From: Schizochytrium sp. TIO01
Taxonomy: Eukaryota; Sar; Bigyra; Thraustochytrida; Thraustochytriidae
Length of the DNA stretch: 64,000 bases
Direction: 5' to 3'
NCBI GenBank assembly: GCA_004764695.1
Contig: CM015708.1
Span: 1-64,000 of the forward strand
The translations under genes were made by a program, and so were the position numbers. Below, piece after piece: positions 31,038 through 39,599 of the stretch (its first letter is position 1; each line of letters starts with the position of its first letter). The notes under the pieces were generated by a model. The model was not told where the DNA came from. It made no database searches and saw only the letters and a program-made list of their open reading frames with translations.

Positions 31038-32999
31038 ATGAAGAGATCCTGGAACAACAACAGAGGCGGTGGTGACAACCGTTTGAAGCCCCCCGAGGCC
31101 AGGATTGCCCAACGTGCCTTGCAAGTTGCTTATTACGCAATATGCATGAATCCTCTGCTCGAAGAGCCGCTTGTTGAACAATGGAGACCTCCTACCTCGA
31201 GACCTCGAACACAGTCTAGAGATAGCCAAGACCGGCGGGATCAAAGTGGCCTGTCGTCTCCGACAACTAGGTTTACCCAATCACGAGATGGTTCGACAAG
31301 CCAGCAACAGAAGTTGAATATTAGCCCATCTGCATTGGTCGCTTGGGAGAATTTCGAAACTGAAATGCAATTTGAAAAGATCGCAAACGGGCAAGAACCA
31401 TATCTCAACATATACGTTGACCCAGACTATTTCGAAACGTTAGAGGCTGGTTCAGAATTGCAGCCTAATGAAGGTTTTTCACAGAAAGTCTTAGAAGACA
31501 ATTTTATGACTCCTTTCATTAGACGTGTGGTCAATGAAGTTCATGATCTGCAACATCATCGTGTAGCTTTTGTTAATGAAAATAACCATTCAGGATTCAA
31601 ACCAGATGGTGTGTTGATGCGACGTGTTGATCCGGATGATGAGGCTGGACTTGATACGTGTGGCATCGATGGGTATCATTCTACAGAGAGCAATATGAGA
31701 ATCTTTATAGTCCATGAACAAAAAGCGCCACGTGTTTTTCCAGTTGGACTGCCGCGTGATGATGTTGCAATAGAACTGGATAATGATGACGACGACGAGG
31801 AAGAGATTGTTATCGATGATCTGGTCAAGTATTGGGAGCAATTCAATCGTAAATTTCCTAAAAAATCGAGCAGCGATAACAGATATCTGACTCCGATCAT
31901 ACAGATTTACGTATATATGATCCGCTCGTTTGTTCGTTACGGGGTCCTGAGTACCACTGATCGCACCTGGTTTCTGAAGCTGACTTCGGATAATCAATTG
32001 ATGGTCTCAAAATGCTATTATGGCATACAAGAAGGATTAGGGAGTGTGAAGTTTGCTTACGCGGCGTTCATTATCAACGCTTTGCGAAACGGATCCCGGA
32101 CCGAGCTATCAAAAGAGATGCTTGAAAAGATTGCAAATACCACTCCTGGTAAAGGTTCTCAAAATCTAAAAGAGTATGAAGAGTGGATGAATATGTACAA
32201 TCGTTATTGTGACAGGCTGAACAAGCAAACAACTAAAGTAGACAAGCTTAAACAAATGGCAAGGTCTGTGTCTAAGATTGTAAATCGTAAAGTGAACAAT
32301 CTTCGCCAGTCTCTGCGTGGTGATACAGAAGCCGTGTCTACGCAAGACTCAAGTTCTGATTCGGCTGATCCTGATTTGACTGCAGCTGAAACTGATACAA
32401 AGGAGACTGACGATCTGTCGCATCTTTTGAAGATGCTTCAGAATCGCCTGCCGTTCAAGATGAAGGAATTTCCGTACCGTGGCGGCCTTTATGATGTGCT
32501 CCATACTTATTCTGAGGGTCAGTATTCTTTCGCACAGCATTCGACAGCGTGTGGGCTTGATTTTATTGTCAAGGTGATGACGCCCAAGGAGGACTCTGAG
32601 GAGTACATTGCCGCGGCGACCGCTAGCTTTGAGAATGAGATGCGAGTTTACGAAGCACTGCGCCCTTTATGGGGTTTGCATGTTCCCTTTTATTTTTACG
32701 GCGGCCGGCACGTGTTCAATGATTTAATTTTGGCGGTGAGTTGTCATGGCACGTCTCTAGATTTTTACAAAGGTAAGATCACTATGGAAATTAAGCAAAA
32801 GGCACGCGCGGCGCTTGATGCTGTTCATGCTCGTGGTGTTGCGCATCGTGACATTCAGTTGCGTAACTTTGTAATTGATGAACTAGAGACGGTTCGCCTG
32901 ATTGACTTTGGTATGTCGAAAGTAGCTGCGTCCGTGGACCATCTTGAGAAAGACAACCAGTACTTCGACTCGGTCTTTGGTTTTGTTAAAGCGGAATAA
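31038..32999 (+). CDS. Crinkler-like PD-(D/E)XK nuclease fused to a small kinase-like domain
   Basis: The product has 653 residues from the first ATG; a TTG-started frame reaches to 30996. The N-terminal domain has a nuclease-like pattern: Glu in RRVVNEV, Asp190 in KPDG, then Glu227-Gln-Lys229 in IVHEQK, matching PD-(D/E)XK order. The C-terminal domain is kinase-like: Lys512 in FIVKVM, Glu in FENEMRVYEAL, His603-Arg-Asp605 with Asn610, and Asp623-Phe-Gly. Only 30 residues follow DFG, so the C-lobe is minimal, as in Crinkler and fungal FunK1-type kinases. Such fusions are known in eukaryotic Crinkler-type effector or conflict proteins. No secretion signal or LFLAK-type header is seen, so an intracellular role is as likely as export. 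Confidence 0.7.
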   Translation: MKRSWNNNRGGGDNRLKPPEARIAQRALQVAYYAICMNPLLEEPLVEQWRPPTSRPRTQSRDSQDRRDQSGLSSPTTRFTQSRDGSTSQQQKLNISPSALVAWENFETEMQFEKIANGQEPYLNIYVDPDYFETLEAGSELQPNEGFSQKVLEDNFMTPFIRRVVNEVHDLQHHRVAFVNENNHSGFKPDGVLMRRVDPDDEAGLDTCGIDGYHSTESNMRIFIVHEQKAPRVFPVGLPRDDVAIELDNDDDDEEEIVIDDLVKYWEQFNRKFPKKSSSDNRYLTPIIQIYVYMIRSFVRYGVLSTTDRTWFLKLTSDNQLMVSKCYYGIQEGLGSVKFAYAAFIINALRNGSRTELSKEMLEKIANTTPGKGSQNLKEYEEWMNMYNRYCDRLNKQTTKVDKLKQMARSVSKIVNRKVNNLRQSLRGDTEAVSTQDSSSDSADPDLTAAETDTKETDDLSHLLKMLQNRLPFKMKEFPYRGGLYDVLHTYSEGQYSFAQHSTACGLDFIVKVMTPKEDSEEYIAAATASFENEMRVYEALRPLWGLHVPFYFYGGRHVFNDLILAVSCHGTSLDFYKGKITMEIKQKARAALDAVHARGVAHRDIQLRNFVIDELETVRLIDFGMSKVAASVDHLEKDNQYFDSVFGFVKAE

Positions 33000-33157
33000 T
33001 TTAAATACTTAAAAAAAAAAAGGGGGGGGGGGTTTCAAATAAATAGATTAAAATAAATAAAAAATGTTTTGCGTTTTAAAATAAATAAAAACTAATAATA
33101 GAAATACTGAGATAGAGCGGTAGCAGAGCGATAGCAGAGCGGAAACTTATAAACAAG

Positions 33158-34801
33158 ATGAACAATCATAACAGCAGCGGCAGTGATAGTGTGCAGCTTC
33201 TGGAGACGCTGCTTCAGAGTTTGTCAAGGCGTCGCACGCCTCAGACAAGCTCTACGTCGATAGCGCATCGATTTCTGAATACTCACGTATTTACAGGCTC
33301 GGCACAAGAAAAGTCGGGCAGTGAACATCCATTGCTTGATCCACCTGATACTCCTGACTTCGGTGACCAACAAGAACCGGACACGAGCGGAGATAGCTGC
33401 GACAACAGCAGAGATAGCAACAGCAGTCTAGTACGCGAGTCGTGTGAGCAGGGCTGTGCTCTACCGGCGGCGCGCGAGTTAGATAAAGTCGGCGCTGCTG
33501 GATCGAGCGAACAGGATGAACCACCGATCGCTCAGACAAAGTCGGCAAACACTATAAACGCACAGGAGCGAGCGCCACAAGAGGCGGCGCCTCAGCAGCA
33601 GCAAGCGCCTCAGCAGCAGCAAGCGCCTCAGCAGCAGCAAGCGCCTCAGCAACAACAAGCGCCTCAGCAGCAGCAAGCGCCTCAGCAACAACCTGAACAA
33701 CAGCAACAACAAGCGCCTCAGCAACAACAAGCGCCTCAGCAACCTGAACAACAGCAACAACCTGAACAACAGCAACCTGAACAACAGCAACCTGAACAAC
33801 AGCAACCTGAACAACAGCAACCTGAACAACAGCAACCTGAACAACAGCAACCTGAACAACAGCAACCTGAACAACAGCAACCTGAACAACAGCTACCTCA
33901 ACAACAGCTACCTCAACAACAACAACAACAGCAACAAAAACAACAACAACCTGAACAACAGCAACAAAAACAACAACAACAACAACCTGAGCTTGGCCGC
34001 GAACACAGCGCGACCGGTCAAGACCAGCATTCTCATGTCGTTCCAAAAACCAGCACTAAGCAACAAGAGGCAGCTTGCACTGAAAAGTTACCTCAGGAGA
34101 GTCTGGTTGAAACAATCATACGATATGTCGACGAAAGAGTCTCTCAGCTAGAGATGTCTCGCAAGACTCGTAAACGCAAACTCTCTACTGAGCAGAAAAC
34201 CAAGTCTAAAAAGATCGCTCGAACGCCCGCTGAAGATTCTAATCATAGCAGTTCAGACAGCGACAGTGTTCTAAGCTCGATTCGTGTGCCGAGTCCTTCT
34301 AACAATCGATCGGATATGAAAGATACTAGCATCTCTTCGCAGCTCGATCTAAAGAGTCAGTTGACTTACATGTCTTGCGTTGCCTTGAGCACACATTATT
34401 TTCGAAACAAGAGGCGTCGTGGCGAGGCGGTTGATAAGCTTCGCGAGACAGACACAATTGCACAGCAGATTGAAGTGTTGAGCACGATGATTTATTACAA
34501 TGATAAATATCTTTGCAAGACACGGGGCTGTTTCCGGCTTGCGCAGCGTCATTCATTGTGCAAGACACATTGTAAGACGAAGACCTGTGTTGTGAATGGC
34601 TGCCGACGCTTGACATTTACTTCTTATTTGTGTGCTATGCATTATGATTATGCAAAGTCAAATTCGATGACAGATTTATTGTACATGATTCAGGATGCTC
34701 GAGGTGAGATCTGCGTAGACCCAGCTTTGTTTCCGAGCCGCTCAAACAAAATGTACAGACTTTATTTGATCAGGGCTCTACATGAGAAAACAGAATCATA
34801 A
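33158..34801 (+). CDS. PolyQ protein with C-terminal WRKY19-like zinc finger
   Basis: The product has 547 residues. Ser-rich disordered sequence is followed by a Gln/Pro tract (about 145-285) built on a 15-base PEQQQ-coding repeat. A basic patch follows (about 330-350, KTRKRKL and KTKSKKIAR), a likely nuclear signal. The C-terminal region from Cys453 has two units of the form CxxxxC...CxxxH (GCFRLAQRHSLCKTH and GCRRLTFTSYLCAMH). These resemble the short zinc-binding repeats called WRKY19-like in protists and plants. The layout suggests a nuclear DNA- or RNA-binding regulator with a glutamine-rich activation region. The target is unknown. Reverse-strand frames through the CAG tract are artefacts. 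Confidence 0.7.
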   Translation: MNNHNSSGSDSVQLLETLLQSLSRRRTPQTSSTSIAHRFLNTHVFTGSAQEKSGSEHPLLDPPDTPDFGDQQEPDTSGDSCDNSRDSNSSLVRESCEQGCALPAARELDKVGAAGSSEQDEPPIAQTKSANTINAQERAPQEAAPQQQQAPQQQQAPQQQQAPQQQQAPQQQQAPQQQPEQQQQQAPQQQQAPQQPEQQQQPEQQQPEQQQPEQQQPEQQQPEQQQPEQQQPEQQQPEQQQPEQQLPQQQLPQQQQQQQQKQQQPEQQQQKQQQQQPELGREHSATGQDQHSHVVPKTSTKQQEAACTEKLPQESLVETIIRYVDERVSQLEMSRKTRKRKLSTEQKTKSKKIARTPAEDSNHSSSDSDSVLSSIRVPSPSNNRSDMKDTSISSQLDLKSQLTYMSCVALSTHYFRNKRRRGEAVDKLRETDTIAQQIEVLSTMIYYNDKYLCKTRGCFRLAQRHSLCKTHCKTKTCVVNGCRRLTFTSYLCAMHYDYAKSNSMTDLLYMIQDARGEICVDPALFPSRSNKMYRLYLIRALHEKTES

Positions 34802-35070
34802 AAAAAAAAACAGAATAAAACTATAAATCAACTGCGCTGTGTACAACATGACTATTATTATTATTATTATGATTACTATTATTTTAAAACATGTATGGGG
34901 GAGGGTCAGACAGTCTAGAGCCGCCCAACGTTTTTTTGTTGTTGTTGTTGTTGTTGTTGATCGTCTGTTAGTTTATAGTTTTTGATTTTATGTTACTCCA
35001 GAGACTTTTGTGCTCGACGGCAGAACTCTAATTCTGAAGCAGGTCACCAGATTCCAAACAACAAATAAGC

Positions 35071-36552
35071 ATGGCGCCGATCGGAGTTACAACACGGTCG
35101 TCTAGCCAAGCGGCACAGAAACATGAAATTGATTCGGACGCACTGATGATTGAAAGCATCATTGAGACGCCTAGGCCCTCGTCTGCACCAGGCATGCGGC
35201 AACAACAAACGCAGCTTCAAGTCGATTGCAGCCAGCCTTATCTGCCTAGATCTCGCGCTACCGCTGGACCCAAATGTTCAGAACCCTGCTGCTGCGCGTC
35301 TGATCAATCAAACGGCTGTGATCACCGAAGATGGGTAATCGTCCAGGAAAACCACCAAGAAAACAAACAACAGGAAACGACTACTATCGATCAGCAATAC
35401 GACCAGCATCTCAACAGCGAGGATAGCCAAGACCATGATGACCAGGAGGACATGGAAGTTGCCTCGCCAAGTCGCAGGTCACCTCGAAACAACTTGAGAC
35501 CGTCATCCAGAAGTTTTGCAGAGTCAGAAACTGCAGAGTTCTATGTGCTCGGCTTCGCGACGGCATCCGCACAGGTGAAGCGCGATAGCTTGGTCTTTAG
35601 TGTGCGCGACAGGTCGCGGCTCGAAGACCTGCGCTCAGTCATTGACTCTCTGCGACGAAGCAAGCTTTGGGATGAACGATCAGCCTGGGGCGCCTGTGGC
35701 TACGATGGCCATATTTATGAACAGCGCAGCACCTCGGGCGCAATCATCTACGAGGCTCAGATTCATAATTGGCAAATTGTTAGAACAATTGCACATCACC
35801 GCTTCATGCATCGCGCACCTTCGTACGAATTTGATGGCTATCACCTGGAATACTGCATTCGCGAATATTGGCGGGGTTACATAGAAGCCGCAGGAGCGAT
35901 CGATGTTGCCAAGCCGGAGCTTACGATCCAGTTGACGCCGGCGCTGATGCCCGCGTTTCGCAACCTGCTTCTTCCTCTCGAGACCTCGCTAATCACCAAC
36001 AAGTACCGCGTGCACTTGCTCGGCAAGGATGCCTATAACTTTCTGGGTCTCTTTTATAGAGGATTCGATCCAAGCACGAGCGCATTGCCGGGCGGCAAGA
36101 CTTTCCCTCTATTGTACAAGATTATTGGCAGTTCGCGCCAGCAGTTTGGCAGTGTCCAGGTCCATCGACTCGAGCCTACTGCAGTGCTTCCGTTTAAGCA
36201 GCATGCCAGCTCGCCAATGTATCACTTGAGCTTGACCGGTGTTCACACTCGCATTTCAGACGACCAGCTGATTTGTTCGACAGGTTTACGCTTCACGCCA
36301 CCTTTTGGCTTTCATGTTGAGATCATTGCCGCGCCTCAATTATATTCTCTAGGCTACCGCATGATTCAGGAGACGATCGTGGTTGACCCTTCGTCTACGG
36401 AGGAGATCCTGATTCCTTTGCTTCGACTTGGCTCCAGGACAGCGTCTTTGCCAGACTTTCCGTTTGTTGCGTGTTACTTGATGGTCCGGCGTTCGAATCC
36501 AGGCATTGAGTTTATTGAGAGCTCGTATTCTCCTTCTAGTTTATCAACCTGA
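35071..36552 (+). CDS. Fusion of degenerate LAGLIDADG-like repeats and a dUTPase-like domain
   Basis: The product has 493 residues with a disordered first ~150. Two LAGLIDADG-type half-domains seem to follow. VLGFATASA (159-167) opens a strand-rich block, and WRGYIEAAG (267-275) opens the second. The acidic residue that ends each motif in active endonucleases is replaced by Ser166 and Ala274. Residues ~370-475 read like a dUTPase beta-barrel: SSPMYHLSLTG for motif 1, TPPFGFHVEIIAAPQL for the central strands and motif 2, and VVDPSSTEEI (Asp439) for motif 3. The motif-1 Asp appears as His and the PRSG is lost, so catalysis is doubtful. Both assignments are pattern-based. A structural or nucleic-acid-binding role is inferred. 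Confidence 0.55.
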   Translation: MAPIGVTTRSSSQAAQKHEIDSDALMIESIIETPRPSSAPGMRQQQTQLQVDCSQPYLPRSRATAGPKCSEPCCCASDQSNGCDHRRWVIVQENHQENKQQETTTIDQQYDQHLNSEDSQDHDDQEDMEVASPSRRSPRNNLRPSSRSFAESETAEFYVLGFATASAQVKRDSLVFSVRDRSRLEDLRSVIDSLRRSKLWDERSAWGACGYDGHIYEQRSTSGAIIYEAQIHNWQIVRTIAHHRFMHRAPSYEFDGYHLEYCIREYWRGYIEAAGAIDVAKPELTIQLTPALMPAFRNLLLPLETSLITNKYRVHLLGKDAYNFLGLFYRGFDPSTSALPGGKTFPLLYKIIGSSRQQFGSVQVHRLEPTAVLPFKQHASSPMYHLSLTGVHTRISDDQLICSTGLRFTPPFGFHVEIIAAPQLYSLGYRMIQETIVVDPSSTEEILIPLLRLGSRTASLPDFPFVACYLMVRRSNPGIEFIESSYSPSSLST

Positions 36553-36676
36553 TTGATCGAAGAACCTCTTGCTTTCTGATCTGTAAAATGTATAAGACAA
36601 ATGTTTGATAGTTAGTTAGTTTAGATAAGTATTCGTTCAGGCGACTGCTTTCTTGAAACCCATCTGCGTGCTATTT

Positions 36677-37117
36677 TTAGGCGGCGGCGGCGGCGGCTGT
36701 TGATGATGTTGTTGAACTATCTTCTGTTGTCTGAGCAGAAGAGAATCTTGAACCAAAAGCTTGATACAACGTAGAGTATTCGGCTCTCTTGTCTTTCATC
36801 TCATATCTGATCCACTTATCAATAAGCTTCCAGATCAGCGCGATACTGGCAGCTGCAAGTCCGAAAAGGATCATCACACTACCGCTCAGTGCAAAGGCTG
36901 CTAGTGAGAATGCATAAAAGACTGTCTTCATGCGTCTAAAGTCGGCCAGCATCCAGCTCGCCATTACAAAGTAGCCAACAAGAGTAAAGTCCAAGTCAAC
37001 CGTAAAACTCGCCAGCTTTGCGTCATGTAAGCCGACAATATACAAGGCTAGCCAAGCCGATGCCAAGCAAGGCGCGGGGCTCTCGAGGAAGCGAACCGGC
37101 AAGCTCTTTGGGGCCAT
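36677..37117 (-). CDS. Small multi-spanning membrane protein, GLHD family member 1
   Basis: The product has 146 residues from the ATG at 37115-37117; the open frame extends to a TTG at 37141. Three or four hydrophobic segments are visible. The motif GLHD lies between the first two, followed by DLDFTLVGYFVMASW. The C-terminus is charged, then Ser/Thr- and poly-Ala-rich. Two relatives occur at 37418-37789 and 47862-48215; the latter is very similar along its length. The family is unknown to me. It lies in a divergent block with the astacin gene. Confidence 0.75.
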   Translation of the reverse strand: MAPKSLPVRFLESPAPCLASAWLALYIVGLHDAKLASFTVDLDFTLVGYFVMASWMLADFRRMKTVFYAFSLAAFALSGSVMILFGLAAASIALIWKLIDKWIRYEMKDKRAEYSTLYQAFGSRFSSAQTTEDSSTTSSTAAAAAA

Positions 37118-37417
37118 TATGTTTTGCTTTTGAAAAAACAAAACAAATCAAATAATAAGATATACTTGTCAAGTCGGTCGTTCGATCTAGTTTAGCGTTT
37201 CTTATGCTCGGTCACGGTGGCATGCCTCCTTTGCCCAGTTGCGATGATGAGTAGTAGAGTTTATTACTTTTTTTTTTGGTTTGGGTTTGGGTTTAGGTTT
37301 TGGTGAATATAGTGTCAAGTTGTTTTTGTTTGCATCTAACGGGCGATTGGTTTGTTTATATAGCAATTTAAGGCGAAATATTTTTTGTTTTTGTTTAAAG
37401 TATTGATGACTTAATCA

Positions 37418-37789
37418 CTACATGCTTGTGTACATGGCGAATAGAAAACTATTGTGTCCGGTCAAGTGATATAACATGAGCATCAGACAATAGATAGATG
37501 GGTGGCGGATTGAGCAGTAAGCCGTGATCCAGGTTAGACAGAGGTACCAGCAGATTGTGTTGAAGTCTACATCAATCTGGATCGTCTTTACTGTTTGGTC
37601 GTGTAAGCCGGCGACGAATAAGGTCAAATAAACAGTGACCATCATCAGTAGCGGGCCTTGGACCACGTCGAACAAGGGCTGGCATATTTTATCGAGAATC
37701 TTTGTAGCCTTTTCTTTGATGACTTCTTTGTCTCGAGCTATGTTGCTGGCGCTAGGCGTCTCAGTCTTCGTTTGACTTGGCCTCGTCAT
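37418..37789 (-). CDS. Small multi-spanning membrane protein, GLHD family member 2
   Basis: The product has 123 residues. A charged N-terminus of ~45 residues is followed by three hydrophobic segments. It shares the GLHD motif and a DVDFNTICWYLCLTW block with its neighbour, but is otherwise divergent. The C-terminus is shorter than in member 1. It starts about 260 bases from, and divergent to, the astacin gene. A shared promoter region is likely. The 300 bases between members 1 and 2 are A/T-rich without a gene. Confidence 0.65.
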   Translation of the reverse strand: MTRPSQTKTETPSASNIARDKEVIKEKATKILDKICQPLFDVVQGPLLMMVTVYLTLFVAGLHDQTVKTIQIDVDFNTICWYLCLTWITAYCSIRHPSIYCLMLMLYHLTGHNSFLFAMYTSM

Positions 37790-38047
37790 GCTTGGTTGTA
37801 CTCTTGAATTGATTCTGTGTTTGCTTTGTTTACTTTGTTTTCTAGCTCATAGGTTTCGGTCTGACATTTTGTGTGTCTTTTGTTTTCGAAGCTTATATGA
37901 TCAATTCCAATCGATTTTATCAAAATCCTACTTAACACATACATACTGTTTACACTATCCCGAGTAGTAGTAAAGTCTTGGTTATTATAAAAAACAAAAA
38001 ACAAACAATAGCTGTGGTGGGTTAATTTTTACCACCATCAGATAAAG

Positions 38048-39544
38048 ATGGACTACTTATTTGCCAAATGTATCCTTCTATATATAACCCTACTATGCTA
38101 TGTCGTCTCTGTGTCTGCGCAACCCAAAAGCAGCCCGCTCTATGATGAGGAGAAAGCGGCTGCGGTTGCTTCGGCGACTGAGCTTTTTGAGGGAGACATG
38201 CTGATCCGCTCTTCGCAGCTCAAGGTCAATTATGGCGATACTGTGTATCAAAAGGTAAAGCAAGCAAAGCCATGGGCGATTTATGATGATGATCTGGGGA
38301 CTGATCATCGTGCGCGTCGGCTTGATCTTATTAATGAGTATCAGTATTTGTGGACCTACAGAGAAGCACAGCCGGCGAGTAGTTATGCGCAGCCGAGACT
38401 TGTGATTCCTTATGAGATTGAGTCGGGCACCTTTAACTCGCTGCAGATTCAGATCATTAAGGAGACGCTCGAAAAAATGGCACAGCAGCTGGCTTATATT
38501 ACGTTTGTGTCGATTGACAAGGCGCCGGAGATCATTGGCAATTCGAGTCTTAACAAGAGCAATCTTGATTATGTTTCTATTATAGACGGGACCGGTTGTT
38601 GGTCTTATGTTGGGCGCATGGGAGGAAGGCAGGAGATCAGTTATGATTCAACTGGTTGTATTTACAATAGGCCCATTATGCATGAGATGTTGCATGCGCT
38701 TGGCTTTTATCATGAGCAGAGTCGCCCTGACAGAGATGAGTATGTTACGGTTCACTGGGACAATATTTTAGAAGATAAGTGGCCCAACTTTGATAAGCAG
38801 ATCAATGTAGATTCGCTTGGTTCTTCGTATGATTTGCTTTCGATTATGCATTATAGTCGCACTGCATTTGCTAGAGCGGATGGTCTCGTTGCGCTCACGT
38901 CGAATGCGGATCCAACGCTTGAGTTGGGTAGTCTTGAGCTCACAGAGAAGGATATTCGCCAGTTTAGGATGCTTTATCGTTGTCCTTCTGGTCCTCGCAG
39001 TAGCGCTTATTATTGTGATGCTGCTTGTCCGTGTCCTGTCGGGGAGTTTCCGTGTGCTGCGGATGATCATTGCGTCTATGGAAGTTCTTGTGATTTATCG
39101 ACCTCGATTTGTTATGCTGAGCCGACGCCCGAGCCTACGCGTTCGCCAACTGTGCCTGGCCAGACCTGGTCGCCGACCTCTGTGCCTACGACTCGATCTC
39201 CGACGGTTCGTCCCACGACTCGCGAGCCGACGCAGTCGCCTACCTCGCAATCTTCTCTTCAGAATTCGACTGCGATCTCTGTGATTGCTTCTTCGTATTC
39301 TCAGATATCACAATCAGAGTTTGTGCAACAGCTTAAGGCTTTTATCAACAAAGCACTGGCCTTACAGTCGCCGCAGTTTCCGGTTTTTGTTGCTGCCATT
39401 CTTCTTATTTTGATTCTTTCGCTTTTGTCTGCTGGATGTTGTCGTTCGTCTTCTGCGGTTGCTTCTCTTGATGATTCTTTGAACTCTGATCGACATCCTT
39501 TTGAGTCGTATCAGCGCGTATCGCCTTCTGATGATAATGTGTAA
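38048..39544 (+). CDS. Membrane-anchored astacin metallopeptidase (M12A)
   Basis: The product has 498 residues. A signal peptide (about 1-24, ending VSVSA) precedes a propeptide-like region and an astacin catalytic domain. The zinc site is HEMLHALGFYHE, with His212, Glu213, His216 and His222. The Met-turn is SIMHY, with Met267 and Tyr269. A cysteine-rich segment (about 315-355) follows, then a Ser/Pro/Thr stalk of repeated SPT and PTR motifs typical of stramenopile surface proteins. A membrane segment (about 438-460) ends in CC, followed by a short acidic tail. It should cleave extracellular proteins at the cell surface. All key catalytic residues are present. Confidence 0.93.
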   Translation: MDYLFAKCILLYITLLCYVVSVSAQPKSSPLYDEEKAAAVASATELFEGDMLIRSSQLKVNYGDTVYQKVKQAKPWAIYDDDLGTDHRARRLDLINEYQYLWTYREAQPASSYAQPRLVIPYEIESGTFNSLQIQIIKETLEKMAQQLAYITFVSIDKAPEIIGNSSLNKSNLDYVSIIDGTGCWSYVGRMGGRQEISYDSTGCIYNRPIMHEMLHALGFYHEQSRPDRDEYVTVHWDNILEDKWPNFDKQINVDSLGSSYDLLSIMHYSRTAFARADGLVALTSNADPTLELGSLELTEKDIRQFRMLYRCPSGPRSSAYYCDAACPCPVGEFPCAADDHCVYGSSCDLSTSICYAEPTPEPTRSPTVPGQTWSPTSVPTTRSPTVRPTTREPTQSPTSQSSLQNSTAISVIASSYSQISQSEFVQQLKAFINKALALQSPQFPVFVAAILLILILSLLSAGCCRSSSAVASLDDSLNSDRHPFESYQRVSPSDDNV

Positions 39545-39599
39545 TTTGTTATGTTTGATAATTTCTGGTTTGTTTTTTTGGGATCTTGTTGTGTCTGGC

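Noticed and set aside
33479-34046. Two minus-strand frames rich in Leu/Arg or Val/Ala
   Set aside because: They are antisense readings of the CAG/CAA polyglutamine tract of the real + strand gene.
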